Part shown: positions 32,488 to 43,942 of the stretch, piece by piece
How the letters are laid out: every line of letters starts with the position of its first letter
Position numbering within the stretch: position 1 is the stretch's first letter
Assembly: GCA_030340625.1 (NCBI GenBank)
Contig: JAOPHQ010002853.1
Location: forward strand, 62,001 to 126,000
Length of the DNA: 64,000 nt
Source of the DNA: Merluccius polli
Lineage: Eukaryota > Chordata > Actinopteri > Gadiformes > Merlucciidae
Direction: 5' to 3'
The notes under the pieces: generated by a model
What the model was told of the DNA's origin: nothing
Database searches by the model: none
What the model saw: the letters and a program-made list of their open reading frames with translations, nothing else
Position numbers and translations under genes: made by a program

Positions 32488-35400
32488 CCTCCCACTCGAT
32501 CTTTGCGTGGTGCGACCCGGAAAGATCGCACCTCTCAGGCGAGCGGGTCTCCCTTGGATTGTTCCTCCGCCGGGACGAGGATGACGAGGCGCCGGACATC
32601 ACGATGCAATATGGTACCCTGGAAATCCTTTTCCTCCAACCTGGATTCTTTGGCAGCAGAATTTGGAGACTTCACCTGAACACACCCACTCGGAGAGACT
32701 TTTACGTGGACATCTCGGACAATGCCTTTGGAATCTGCATTCACACTGACAACTCTTGCTAGCTTGAACTGCCCCCTTAGTGCACTTTGATCGCAGAGCC
32801 AAACTACGTCTCCAATGGCAACATTTCTTTCAGCAGTGTGCCACTTGCTGCGGATGAACAGGTTTGGACCTGCAAGTTGGCTCCAGGATTTCCAAAAGTA
32901 GCTAACTTAGGTGGTGTACTCGAATGTTTTGAAATCTAAGCAGCAGGGTGTTCGGAGTGATGTACTGGATGCGGTCTTCACGGCTCTGGACTCTAGCGTT
33001 GATGGGTCTTTCGTTGGCAAGGTTGGCAGCTAGTTTGAGCACCGTCAGAAACTCACTGAAGGTAAGGCCTTCTCCTCTACCAAGACTTTGGAGAGCTCTT
33101 TTGGTGACCTTGACAGCAGCTTCGGCGGCACCATTTCTGTGAGGTGAATCGGCTGGAAGGATTCTCTACGTCCAGTCGGTCCCATTTTTGGCAGCATATC
33201 CTCCAAGTGACTCTTTGCTTTGTTGTTTCAGGTAAGTGTACATCTCTTCCAGGACAGGTTTTGCGCCAATAAAGTTTGTACCCGGATCGGACCAGATCTT
33301 CTTGGGATGGCCTCGGACAGAAGTGAACCTCTGGTATGCAAGTAGAAAGCTCTCTGTTGTTAGAGTGTTTGCCAGTTCGACATGGATGGCTCGGCTAGAC
33401 ATACAGCAGAAGATAACGCCCCATACTTTCATGCTCACTCTCCTCTTGACATCATTCTTCACCTGGTATGGTCCGAACAGGTCGACAGATGTGAACTGAA
33501 ATGGTGCAGCCGGTCTCGACCTCTCTTCAGGCAAGTTTCCCATTATTTGCTGACAGGTTTTTGCTTTTGCCTTCTTGCAAATGACACACTTGTCAACGAC
33601 TTTTTGGGCAATAATCCTTCCTTTGACAACCCATGCTTTCCTTCGGATCCGCAGCAAAGTTCCTGCCACTCCGTCATGTCCCTCCCCGTGTGCTTCTCGG
33701 GCTAGGAGGGTGGAGAGCCAGGCCTGGAAAGGCAGCAGGGGAACAGCTCTGCGGTCCTCTCTGAAGGTCTGGATCCTGCCACCACACATCAGGAGCCCAC
33801 TTGTTTGATCTTTGTAGACAACCAGTCTGTCGGTTGTCGTGCTCGGAAAGTGTACGCCCTCTTGTGCTGCCAGGCATAGGTCTCGGAACACATCTTCTCT
33901 CTCGTTGACTGTGATGACACCAGATGAAGATACTGCCTCCCACTTTTCTTTATCTCTAATCTTGAGACGCAGGAACTTCTTTGTTGCTCTCCAAGTCCAT
34001 GCTATTGTCCCGACCAGCCGTCTTAGATTGCTGAAGCGTCTTTCATCAAATAGATTTTGGACTGCTGCTACTGCAGGTGGTCTTTTGAACTTGGGCTCTG
34101 TCTTCTGGACTGGATCTTGCACTCTCTGATGACTTCGAGTAAGTGCTGCGGCAAATGTTTTCTTCTGTATCTTTCTGATATTGTCTCTTGCTAATGCAGC
34201 GATGTCTTTGGCTGATTTCTTCGGGCACTCACTCTCGGGAAGTCGAAGGAACTTTGGACCCGACTGCCACTCGGATTCCTCAGTTAAGTCATCGGGACTA
34301 GCCCCTGCATCTGCAATTTTCGCTGGCCCTGGAATCCACCACCAATCTCGTACGTAGGTGCTGCTTTGGATCTCGCCAACTCTGTTCGCAAAGATGGTCT
34401 GGTAGCCATAACTCTCCCGCTGTATTGCACCCAAGACGGTCTGACTGTCGACGAGATGGTACCACCTCTCGACTTCAATTCGGCAGTGTCTCTGGAAGTA
34501 GTTCTTCAACCGGGCTGCAAAGACTGCTCCACACATCTCCGCTTTCACAGGGTCACCCTTGTGGTCGAGAGGGGTCAGCTTGGCCTTAGACTCGACTAGT
34601 CTCACAATGACACCATGGCTGCAGCTCCAGCGTAGGTACAGCACAGCGCCATATGCATGCTCACTGCCATCAGAGAAGGTAATGCCACTTGGTCTTCCAC
34701 CTGCATCTGGCGGCGTCAGGGGTCTGGTGAATCTGAGTTGGCTCAGGTCAGCATACTCTTCGAGAAGCTTAATAGCATCTTCTCTGAGTTCTTTGGACAA
34801 GGCGGAATCCCAGATGTCTTCTCTGCAGTACATTACTTTTGCTTCTTGAAAAGCTCTTCGGATCAGAATGGCTCCCTTCTGTTTTGCCGGAGCCACCAGA
34901 CCAAGTGGATCATAGAGACCAGAGATTTGGCTTAACAGTTATCTTCTAGTGAGTGGATCTGGGGTTTGTCTTCTTACTTCTTCTTTCAGTAAGTCCTGAC
35001 CGAGGCGCATTTTCCTCTTCTTCTTGGAGAAGTTCACTGCAACCATGACATGTAGCTTGTCATCCTCAATGGTGTAACCGAGGCCAAGGGCTTTGTTATC
35101 CTCTTCAGTGAGCTGGTTCGGCAGGATCATGGTCTCTGACTCCATCTTCTCACCTCTCGGCCCTTTCCTCCCACTTTGATCAGAGTAGACCCATGGCTTC
35201 ATGAGGAATCCTCCAGCTTTAAGGATCTGCTCGATGTTGGATGTGAGGAGTTTAAGGTGCTCGAGGTCGTTGTGAGAGGTCAGGATATCATCGACATATG
35301 CGTCTTCCTCCAGCACACGTTTCTCTTCTCTGAAATGGCTGAATGGAGGCAAGTTGGCGGTCTCTCGCATGGCGACTTAGGCTATGCAACCAGCAGGCTT

Positions 35401-36855
35401 GTCTCCAATGTTGACTCTTGTTATGGCGAAATCTTCTATTTCAGCATCTTCAGTGTCGCGCCACAGGAACCTGTGCAGGTGGACCTCTCTCTCCTCCAAC
35501 CAGACAGAGTTGTACATCTTGCGGATGTCACCAAGGGCAGCAAAGACACCAGGTCGGAACCTCAGCAGGACAGCTCTGATTGGGTTCAGGACGTCAGGAC
35601 CTTTGATCAGCATGTCGTTCAAGCTCAGGCCTCTGTACCTCTGGCTGCTGTTCCATACTAGCTTCACTGGGGTGGAGACTGAATGTGGATTTGGTGCAAT
35701 CAGGTGACTTATGTACCACACCAGCCCAGTCCAACTCTGCAGAACTTCTTTGGACAGCTTCACTGCAGCTCTGCGATTAACCATTTCATGGACTTGTGAA
35801 GCGTAGGCCGTCTTCCACTCTGGTTCCTTTGCCAGCTGCTTCTCTGTTCTGCGGAATGTGGCTTCAACCGCTTTCTTGTTGTTGGGTAGAGATGCTGGAT
35901 CTTCTGTCCATGGACACTTGGCGTGCCAGTGAGGTTCAGGGCTGTGGTGGTCTCCGTTCACATAACTTAAGCCATATCTCACCATCTCCATCTCTCTTTC
36001 TTCAGCCAATGCCATTTCTTTCCCCCCGGGGTGACAACTCCCGCAGCGACATCCTCATCTCGGCTCACAAGCAGCTCCAATGCTTTCCCACTTCCACCAC
36101 TTCAGAAAGTCTCTGCTGCTAGTGGCTGTATTGGATTGGGCACAGGGATGGTCGGGAGACTGGCAGGAGACAGGATCTTTACAGGTGAGTTCACTGTACT
36201 TGACTGCTGCAGTTCTCATGGATCTTGCGCAGTGTGTCTTTGATGTATGGGCCATTAAGGTGACTTCTTCGAAGAGGTCCGGGTGTGTACTGCCGATGGT
36301 CTTGCCAAGCGGGCCGTCCCAGAGCACCAGGTCACCGATGGAGTGAACTTTCTGGGGTACCAGCTGGCCTTCTTTGTGGCTGATCAGGAGTTGTATTTCT
36401 CTGGGTCTGCTGAGGTCTTTAAGGGGAACATCCGGAAAGATCTTTTGTAACATGACAGCTGGAACATGTCTGTGAACTTCTGCAATTTTATCAAGTCCAT
36501 AGCAGATCAGTTGATGTGACTTGAGAGTCCCTCTCGGAGTGTTGACACGTATCTTGAGGAGGTAGCGCTTAGTTGCGACAGACACCTTCATCCCTCCAAC
36601 GCCGTAAACCACCAGTGTCACATCTTCACTTTTAAGGTTCAACTTGCTTGCAGCTTTGTGTGTTATATAGTTCGTGTCTGATGCCAGGTCAATGAGGGTC
36701 CCGATTCTTTGTCCATCATTTGCAGTGACGTTAAGGAGCATCAGGATCACTGGGTACTCGTTTAAGCCGTTTTCCTCGAGAAGGCCTCTCTCAGTTGCAG
36801 TGGAGTTGTATGCCCTGGATGTGACGTTGCAGAAGGCGTTTCGACACTGCTGCAC
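32488..36855 (-). pseudogene. BEL/Pao pol: protease, reverse transcriptase, RNase H, integrase
   Basis: One frame carries protease (TLIDLASDTNYITHKAA), RT (LSYVNGDHHSPEPHWHAKCP, LVWNSSQRYRGLSLND, VFAALGDIRKMYNSV, EDAYVDDILTSH with the catalytic DD), connection (LLSQISGLYDPLGLV), RNase H (GITFSDGSEHAYGAVLYL, HLVDSQTVLGAI) and integrase (HGEGHDGVAGTL, CVICKKAKAKTC, TSVDLFGPYQVK, IWSDPGTNFIGA, NGAAEAAVK). In-frame stops at about 36,055, 35,374, 34,936 and 33,163, plus a frame change before the C-terminal part (32,744-32,535), make it inactive. Domain order PR-RT-RH-IN with this integrase type identifies BEL/Pao. Confidence 0.9.
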
Positions 36856-38376
36856 CAGCTCAGGTGGAAGTTTGGAGAGGAACTCTTCTTGGGCTTCTGT
36901 GTATTTTTTGCCCTCAGCTCTGGACCGGATCGGACTGTTCTTTGCAACTGGGGTCTAGCAACTGGACAGAGAAGATAGTGGTGTTGCTCTTTGCACTCTG
37001 GATTCCCACAAAGGTAAGTGGTTTTTCTGCAGTAGTCGCCGTTGTGGACTTCGAAGCATCTCTTGCAGGCTCCGAGCTGTTGTGCTGTGTCCCTCTTCTC
37101 CGATGGCTCTAGGTTGGTCCTAAATCTTCTGCAGAAATACAATTTCTTTCTGTGCTTTGGGTCACCGCAAATGATGCAGCCTACTGCTCCACTGCTAGAC
37201 TTGGTTGTCTTTGTTCTGGCATACTTTAGGAACCTGGTCTTCTCCTTGGCAGGTTCGGCGACATCTTTCAGCTGATCTAGTTGTTCATATATGGATTCTT
37301 GTGACTTCAGGAACGTGATGAGCTTGTCAAAGCGGTTCTGGTGGTTAACAGTGTTTCCCTTGTCAGCAGCATAGGTGAGCCAGTCTTTCCTCAGAGTTTC
37401 TGGGAGCTTGCCCTCAATGGATTTAGTCACTAGTGGGTTCCTTATGGCGTCTGCATTGTCTAGCTCAATTAAATCATAGAGGGCCTTTTCCACAGTTTGG
37501 ATGAGCTCTATGATTCTTCTCGGATGGCCGCTCTTGACTGGTGGAGTTGCTTGTAGCTCTTCGATGATCTCGAGAGCGATGGTGGCTTGGTTCCCAAACC
37601 GGTTGTCCAGGACTCGGAAGATCTCATCTGATGACATCTGATGAGCTGTATGTTGACAGCCGTAGGTCTCTGGCTACCTTCTCGTCGAGGCTATCGAGCA
37701 GTTGAAATTTCTTCACCACCTTGGAGCCAGTCGGTTCACCTTGCTTCTGCAGAGCCTCCCATTCTTTCCTCCATCTGTAATAGTCTCGCTGACTGCCGGC
37801 AAACTTTGGTAGGGCTGTGGCTTTTAGCTTTATCGCTGCTACTGGGGCTAAGCTGCGGACTGAGATGGGTTCTTGCCCAGTGTCCGTCTTTATACTTGCT
37901 GCTTTGATGAGGGCGGCCTTCTGTGACACCAGCTTTGGAAGGTTCACCTCGAGCTCTCTTACTCGGCAATCAAAGTCTTTTTGCTCGGCAGGCGGAGCCC
38001 AGCGGTTCCAGTTCTGGTGCGCTTCTTTTGCCTTGTGCACCAGCTTCTCTAAGTGGGTCAGCATAAACTCATATGCCTCCAAAGTTGTGTCTAGATGAGT
38101 GGAGGAGGCGTCCCAGCACTCGGCCTCTGCAACTTGTAGAGCCAGGGACAGTTGTTTTTCTCCATATGTGGCCCCGAGTGTCTTTCGGATTAGGAGTTTA
38201 ACTTCTTTTGTCTTTTGCTCACATTCTTTCTCCGTCTTCTCTATGTTGATTCTCTGTAGGTCACTCAGCTCCCCTTCAGCCATGTAAGCAGCCTCCATTT
38301 CTTCGTTTGCCTCCAAGACTTTGGAGCCCTCTAGTGTAAGCTTCTTGAAGTTCTCCTTTAACTCCTCCATAGACAT
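36762..38376 (-). pseudogene. BEL/Pao gag with zinc-knuckle region
   Basis: The N-terminal part (38,376-37,624, start MSMEELKENFKKLTLEG) is largely helical and includes LPKFAGSQRDYYRWRKEW, a BEL gag hallmark. A +/-1 break near 37,640 leads to the rest (FRVLDNRFGNQATIALEIIE, KLPETLRKDWLTYA). It ends in a Cys/His cluster: CIICGDPKHRKKLYFC, CKRCFEVHNGDYC, CGNPECKEQHHYLLC. Another break precedes the protease. Confidence 0.85.
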
Positions 38377-38426
38377 CTCCCTGTGGGTCCTCGTAATGCT
38401 ATTGGCAAGACGGGAGAAACATTAAC

Positions 38427-39106
38427 TGTTGTTTCATTAAATATTAAAGTACTGTGTAAATTTAGGAATTGAAACAGAAACTTAACCATTTACTCTTAAA
38501 TTAACCTGTTTTTGCCTTATGCTTTAACCTAAAGTATTTTATACAGATCTTAATGAGAACATGTACTTCAATTTTTAACACTCATATTTAATACTTATTT
38601 TTTACCTTAAATGAAATCAAGCATTTTAAACCGATTTTACTGTAGATTTTAACAACCATTTTAACAGAAATACTCTTAATCAATTTATCAGTTTCAAACA
38701 CAGTTTTAAGCCACCTCATTCATGTATGACAGAGATACAGAGATCACACTCAAACAGTCCAGTGAAGACGTGAGCTTACCAGTAGCCCTTTTGATTTGAG
38801 TCCTTTTCCCATGCGTTCTGAGTTTGTGAAGTGCTTCTTTTTCTTTGTTTCTGCCGTCCTCCTCTGCCTTTCCCCTGCCAAACGACTAGTGTGCCTTTGG
38901 CGTGTGCCGCTGATGAGCTAATTGTGCCCACCTGGTGAGGTGCGCCGCAGAGCAGCGTGCCCTCTGTTACGTGCATGCAGCAGCGCGCCCGCCGACACGC
39001 ACATGCAACAGCGCGCCCGCCAACACGCGCACGCAGCAGCGCGCCCGCCGACACGTGCACGCAGCAGCATGCACACAGCCGCTCCTCTAGGCAGATCGCC
39101 GCAACA
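38427..39106 (-). repeat. BEL/Pao 5' LTR
   Basis: Partner of 31,831-32,487. Internal sequence begins directly below 38,427. The GC-rich minisatellite (about 38,965-39,070) has one more unit than the other LTR, the main length difference. Confidence 0.88.
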
Positions 39107-39518
39107 CTGGCAGAGCAACTGCATTCAGGACGGTCAACATGGATATTTAGATCTCCAAGGACAACCATGGCATGGGAGGAGAGCGATAGATCAGCACTAC
39201 CATGACTGAAATATGGCCAGATAGGATAAACGCCATGCATTCGAAGGAAGTGGGTGGTGGTATATCTGTGATTTTCACACTGCAAATAGTATTATATATA
39301 ACGGCAATTCCTCCTCCTGTTCCAATAGTGCAAGGGCAGGCAAGGTAGCTATAACCAGGGGTAGCACACTGATTAAGAGCCAGGTATTCATTTGGTTTCT
39401 GGAACATTTCAGTGAGGCAGAGAAAATCCAAATTCTTGTCGGAAATGGTTTGGCCAAGTAGTAATGATTTATTATTAATGGATCTGGCGTTAAAAAGGCC
39501 CAATTTGATTAGTTTCAT
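39107..39518 (-). pseudogene. L2-type LINE ORF2 fragment (endonuclease start)
   Basis: The minus strand encodes KLGLFNARSINNKSLLLGQT, LDFLCLTEMF, GTGGGIAVIY, VLIYRSPP and, in the next frame, AMVVLGDLNIHVDRPE. These are the first endonuclease blocks of an L2/CR1 LINE. The copy stops at the BEL LTR boundary; the rest of the ORF lies at 31,705-30,510. Confidence 0.85.
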
Positions 39519-39627
39519 TGCAGGAGGGGAGCGGGTGATAACTGGAAAGGAACGCAGAAAGGCTGGTGTTATGCCACGCTGTGTGTGTTTGTGTGAATGC
39601 TTTCTACTATCACGCCGCTTTGCTACA

Positions 39628-39668
39628 GCTCAAGCTGTAGCTCTAAGACTTGGAGCTACAGCTTGAGC
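39628..39668. repeat. perfect 16-bp inverted repeat
   Basis: The arms are gctcaagctgtagctc (39,628-39,643) and gagctacagcttgagc (39,653-39,668) with a 9-base loop. It lies just before the pogo-type transposase remnant and could be a terminus relic. Confidence 0.9.
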
Positions 39669-39689
39669 ATTATCTTATTAGATCACCTG

Positions 39690-41537
39690 ACTATTTTGGT
39701 TTGTTGCCAACTGAGGTGAGAAAGCTAGCGTACCAATTTGCAGTGGCATGGGAAGGGTGGTTACAGGCTTCTTAAAGCAGCACCCTTCACTCTCTCTCAG
39801 AAAGCCAGAAGCAACTATCCTTACCAGGGAAAGTGCCTTTAACAAGGAGAATGTCTTGGCTTTATTTGACAATCTGCAGAAGGTGTTAGGCCGACATTCA
39901 CTGGGACCAGGGGACATCTGAAATGTGGATGATATGTGTGATGACTGGCAGAATCCAGAGCGATTGGTGGCCAGGCGTGGGTTACACAGGTAGGGTCACT
40001 GACATCTGGTGAAAGGGGTACCCTAGTGATGCTAGCATGTGCAGTCTCAGCAACAGGGAACCATATTCCCCCCTACTTCATATTCCGTCGGGCGAACTTC
40101 TGTGATCACTTCCTCAGCAATGGACTGCTTGGCAGCAAAGGAGGAGCAAACCCCTCTGGCTGGATGATGGAAAAACATTTCAATCATTTTGTTGAACATG
40201 CCAAGTGTTCAAAGTAAAAGTCAAGCTTACTTCTTCTGGAAAACCACAGCTCCCATCTTTCCATTGATGGACTACATTTTGCAAAAGAAAATGGCACAAT
40301 TTTGCTCTCCTTCCCACCCCACTGCTCACATAGGCTGCAGCCTTTGGACAGAACTGTTTATGGGCCGTTGAAGAGGCACATCAACTCAGTGTCTGATTCG
40401 TGGATGAGGAACAACCCAGGGAAAACCATCACAATCTATGACCTCCCTGGGATTGTGGCAATCGCATATCCTCTGGCTGCAACCCTACTGAATATTCAGT
40501 CTGGCTTTTGGGTAACAGGGGTTCAACCTTACAACAGGGATGTGTTCTTGGAGACAGAATTTGCACTATCCTCAGATTGCCCTTCAAGACCCAGCCTTCT
40601 AGGCCCCAGCACCAACCCAGCACTTTCAGGCCCCAGCACCCACCTAGCTCTTCCAGGCCCAAGCACCAACCCAGCACTTCCAGGCGCTAGCACTAACCCA
40701 GCACTTCTAGGCCCCAGCACTAACCCAGCACTTCCAGGTCCCAGCACCCACCCAGCACTTCCAGGCTCCAGCAACAACCTAGCACTTTCAGGCCCAAGCA
40801 CTAACCCAGCACTTCCAGGCCCCAGCACCAACCCAGCACTTCCAGGCCGAAGCACTAACCCAGCACATCCAGGCCCTAGCACCAACTTAGCACTTCCAGG
40901 CCCCAGCACCAACCAAGCACTTCCAGGCCCCAGCACCCACCCAGCACTTCCAGGCTCCAGCAACAACCTAGCACTTCCAGGCCCAAGCACTAACCCAGCA
41001 CTTCCAGGCCCCAGCACCAACCCAGCACTTCCAGGCCGAAGCACTAACCCAGCACTTCCAGGCCCCAGCACCAACCCAGTCTTGCCAGGCCCCAGCACCA
41101 ATCCAGCCATACCCATTAGCACCACCTTACCAAGTACTGCCAGCTCCACCCACCAAACAACTCCAGGAGACATTTGGCCATACCCAAAAGCTGGTCCCAG
41201 AATACTAGCCCAACCAACTAAAGAAAACAAGAAAAACTGCCATAAATGACACACCAGTGGAGGAGGCCCTGAAAGTCAGGTACAAGGTAAAAATAATCTA
41301 TTCCAAAGGAAATGCGGGGCAACCAAATAAACACCAAATACAAAGAAGGCTCCAGATGCCTCTTCATCAGATGAAGATGAGTGTCTGTGCCTTGTTTCTG
41401 TGGAGCCATTTGCAAACAGCCATCCAAGAGAGACATGGTTCCAGTGCATGAAATGCAAACAGTGGGCTCATGAAGAGTGTACCCCTGGCCAGGCAATTTA
41501 TGTGTGCCAGAACTGCAATTCTGACGAGTCTGACTAG
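39690..41537 (+). pseudogene. pogo/Tigger-type transposase with PHD-like C-terminus
   Basis: Successive blocks, with frame changes and stops: LLPTEVRKLAYQFAVA, FLKQHPSLSLRKPEAT, AFNKENVLALFDNLQKVLG, NVDDM (first catalytic Asp region), ACAVSATGNHIPPYFIFRR, LLLLENHSSHLS (second catalytic block, D-N-H changed to E-N-H), ILLSFPPHCSHRLQPLDRTV, YGPLKRHINSVSDSWMRNN, TIYDLPGIVAIA, IQSGFWVTGVQPYNRDVF. Then come 19 nine-residue repeats (40,602-41,114). At 41,355-41,537 a Cys/His module, CLCLV, WFQCMKCKQWAHEECTPG, YVCQNC, fits a PHD-like finger as in fish pogo elements. The N-terminal CENP-B-type DNA-binding part is not seen. Inactive. Confidence 0.85.
40602..41114 (+). repeat. coding minisatellite, 19 units of 27 bp (GPSTNPALP)
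   Basis: Nineteen units of nine residues with the consensus GPSTNPALP. A higher-order period of seven units (189 bp) is visible because GSSNNLAL and GRSTNPA variants recur in the same relative order (units 7 and 10, then 14 and 17). Because the unit is a multiple of three, the opposite strand also stays open, but that frame is a shadow. Confidence 0.9.
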
Positions 41538-41539
41538 TG

Positions 41540-42478
41540 AGGTTGACGAGTCTGACTAGTGAGATTTCTGTACTGAAAATACCTGGTTTAAGATTTGTTT
41601 GAATGCATGTTTTATTTGAAAGTTTGTTTGAAATGATTTTCCAGTTGCTGTAGTTGGGACTGATTTGGACTGAATGGCCATGCTCCAGGATTGATTCAAG
41701 TTCAATGATTAATCAATCTTTTTTTGTAGCTGAATTTAATTTAGAATTTGAAGAAGAATTGATTCTTTCAATTACTGAAATAAAATATGAAAATGAAATG
41801 AATACAATATGTCTCATATATGCCTGCTTGGTATACAATTTCTAACAATATGATGTATTGATCCCAATATATATAAAAGAGTGTGAAAACTGTGACAAGA
41901 TGCCCCGGTCTCCCAAATTCTGAATACTTTATTGGCAGATGTAGCACAGTAATGGAAAAAAGATACATTGTATCTCAATGAAAGCCTATCAAATTAAACA
42001 GTTGAACCTAACCAGTGCGGCATAATCGCGACGACACCACCACAGTTGTGTAAGCAGAGTTTCCAAGTCTAACATCTGGTGTAACACTCACACTTTGACC
42101 ATCTTTGACCATCAGCGACAACACTAAATAATGCATTTGAAAACAACTGCATTATTTTAAAGGCCTCCACACACCAAAGCTCAAGTGTAGCGCGCAAACA
42201 AAAGCTGAACTTTCTTGTAATTCCCTCTATTTACAACGGAGGCATATTAAATCAGACTCATCTAGGCAATATCAATTGATTAAAACAACAATGGAACTGA
42301 ACAAAAATGCATCAAAAACATCAGGTGGGTGGAGGCCTTTAAAATAATGCAATTGTTCTCACATGCATGTTTTAGTGTTGTCCCTGTCCCCAGGGCAACG
42401 CACGCCGCACCGCCTACGTTGTGGAAGTGCTCTTTGATTAACATGGGTGCAGATTGAAAGTGGATGTGCTGAGAAGGG
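41540..42478. other. no gene recognised
   Basis: AT-rich sequence after the pogo remnant, then a low-copy stretch with a duplicated phrase about ggcctccacacaccaaagc (42,162) and ggtgggtggaggcctttaaa (42,323, inverted sense). No supported frame. Confidence 0.4.
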
Positions 42479-42581
42479 TCTGTCTGCAGACCGCAGACAG
42501 GTAGGTGTGTCTTTGAGTGGGGCAGAGGCAAAGACACACCCACTCAAAGACACGCCTACCTGTCTGCGGTCTGCAGACAGA
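42479..42581. repeat. 43-bp inverted repeat (hairpin)
   Basis: The arms 42,479-42,521 (tctgtctgcagaccgcagac...) and 42,539-42,581 are inverted copies with one mismatch, around a 17-base loop. Confidence 0.9.
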
Positions 42582-42679
42582 TTCTCGTGGAGGCACTTGC
42601 GCTCTACCTCTACACTTGCGCTTTGGCGTGAAAAGGAAAGGTGTATAGTTTTAAAGAACTTGAAACAAGCAACAGTGCA

Positions 42680-42900
42680 GACGTGGGGAGCGGGTCGCCT
42701 TCCACGGAGCTAACCCTGTTGCACTGCCATGTCTCTACAGTAGCCTAACCCTAACCCTAAACGGCTGTAGAGAAATAAAGCTTCGCCGTTGCATATTGTT
42801 CTTGAGACTAAAATAGGTTTGCTCACCAATGTTTAGTAGCTGGCCCGGGGGTGGAGTTACCCCACGTTCAATACGTTTTACAATAATGTCCGCCAAAACA
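42680..42900. repeat. dispersed repeat, second copy at 56,870-57,000
   Basis: Shared phrases are tggggagcgggtc-ccttccacgg, tctctacagtagcc/tttctacagtagcc and acgttttacaataatgtccgcc. The copy at 42,740 contains three telomere-like ctaacc units. No coding. Confidence 0.7.
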
Positions 42901-43872
42901 TTATATTAAAAATGTTTTGTTGATCTTAAGCCTCCAGGTTCCACTTAACAAACATATATAATAAAGGTAGTGATTACAATATTTGCTCCCAAAGTGTCTT
43001 AAAATGCACATATTTCGATCATATTGTCAAAAAGGATGTCTTCAGGTGTGATCCACTAACAGAAACAGAAAAGCGTGGTAGTTTCATTAGTTAGCCAACA
43101 AAGAAAATGTACTAACACAATTCATAAGTCACCGTTTTTAATTGTGTCCAATGATCCATAAGCACGCATGACGCTACGGGCGCCTCTCCCCACGCTTCAC
43201 TGGTGACGATATAAGAAGCGACACGCCGCATGTGGGCCACAGATGTCTATCCAAACTGCGCTCCATGGATATATAGATATGTCCGCCAACACATATTGTA
43301 GCTACTTTATGTGTTTTTCATCGCTGTCACATTCTTGTTTTTTACGTTCAGTAGGCAACATTTGGATATGGAACCATTGGGGATTCGGCGAAGAGACGGA
43401 CATTTACATTGTGTTTCTAAATGCTCTTTATAGAATGATGACCATAATAGACGTTAATTGAATTTGTAGCCTACTCACTGTACTTGCGTTTTTTAGCCTA
43501 CTGTCCATTATTGGCCATCATTCCGTTGTAGGATACGAGAAACATATTTCTGGTATGTAACAATTAAATTAGGCTATTGCTTTTGGCGATGGAACCAAGC
43601 TATAGATAGAAGTCCTACAGAAAGTATGGCCCTATTCCTGAATTCATAGAGCCTATAGGCTGTAGCCTACCGTTTTAAACACTGCACTTTAATTGCCACA
43701 ATTTCTGGTGGATTTCTTCAATTGAAACATATTCTGCATTGACCGGATTATTGTTCACTGTTTGTCGAATGAGGAAACATTAACAATGAAGCTCTTCTCT
43801 CTCAAGTGCATGATTGGTGATTCTGAATTACGCACACTGACTGACACTGCAAATACTGACTTCAGGTTTCAG
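42901..43872 (+). other. gabra2 5' flank and probable 5' UTR region
   Basis: No coding exon is supported. A TATA-like gatataagaag lies at 43,207-43,217. A possible donor (tctggtatgt, about 43,553) and the acceptor tttcag at 43,867-43,872 would remove an intron just before the start codon. These are weak signals and the transcription start is unknown. Confidence 0.3.
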
Positions 43873-43874
43873 CG

Positions 43875-43942
43875 ATGAGGAGACAATGGTGTTCCCTTGT
43901 AAGAGTGGTGCTTCTCTCTTCCATACTAACATGGCAATCACG
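43875..43942 (+). CDS. gabra2: gabra2 coding exon 1: signal peptide
   Basis: ATG at 43,875 follows an acceptor-like tttcag. The peptide MRRQWCSLVRVVLLSSILTW is a basic start plus a hydrophobic core, as in a secretory signal. It ends in phase 2 (CG) at donor gtgagt. Its first codon fixes the start of the gene product. Confidence 0.8.

Larger units (their letters stand above)
31831..39106 (-). mobile_element. BEL/Pao LTR retrotransposon, 7.3 kb, two LTRs
   Basis: The LTRs are 31,831-32,487 and 38,427-39,106. Both start tgttgtttcatt on the plus strand and end gccgcaac(a/g), giving TGTTG...CAACA termini. They carry the same GC-rich minisatellite of gcgcgcccgccgacac type, with different copy number. 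Gag and a pol of the order PR-RT-RH-IN lie between, on the minus strand. A purine-rich agtgggaggc precedes the 3' LTR. The insertion splits an L2-type LINE (39,518-39,107 and 31,705-30,510). The flanks do not show an obvious 5-bp duplication. Confidence 0.9.

Noticed and set aside
40529..41254. 241-codon open frame on the minus strand opposite the pogo minisatellite
   Set aside because: It exists only because the repeat unit is 27 bp; the plus-strand frame has the transposase context.
42741..42762. Telomere-like ctaaccctaaccctaa
   Set aside because: Only about three units inside a dispersed repeat; not an interstitial telomere array.
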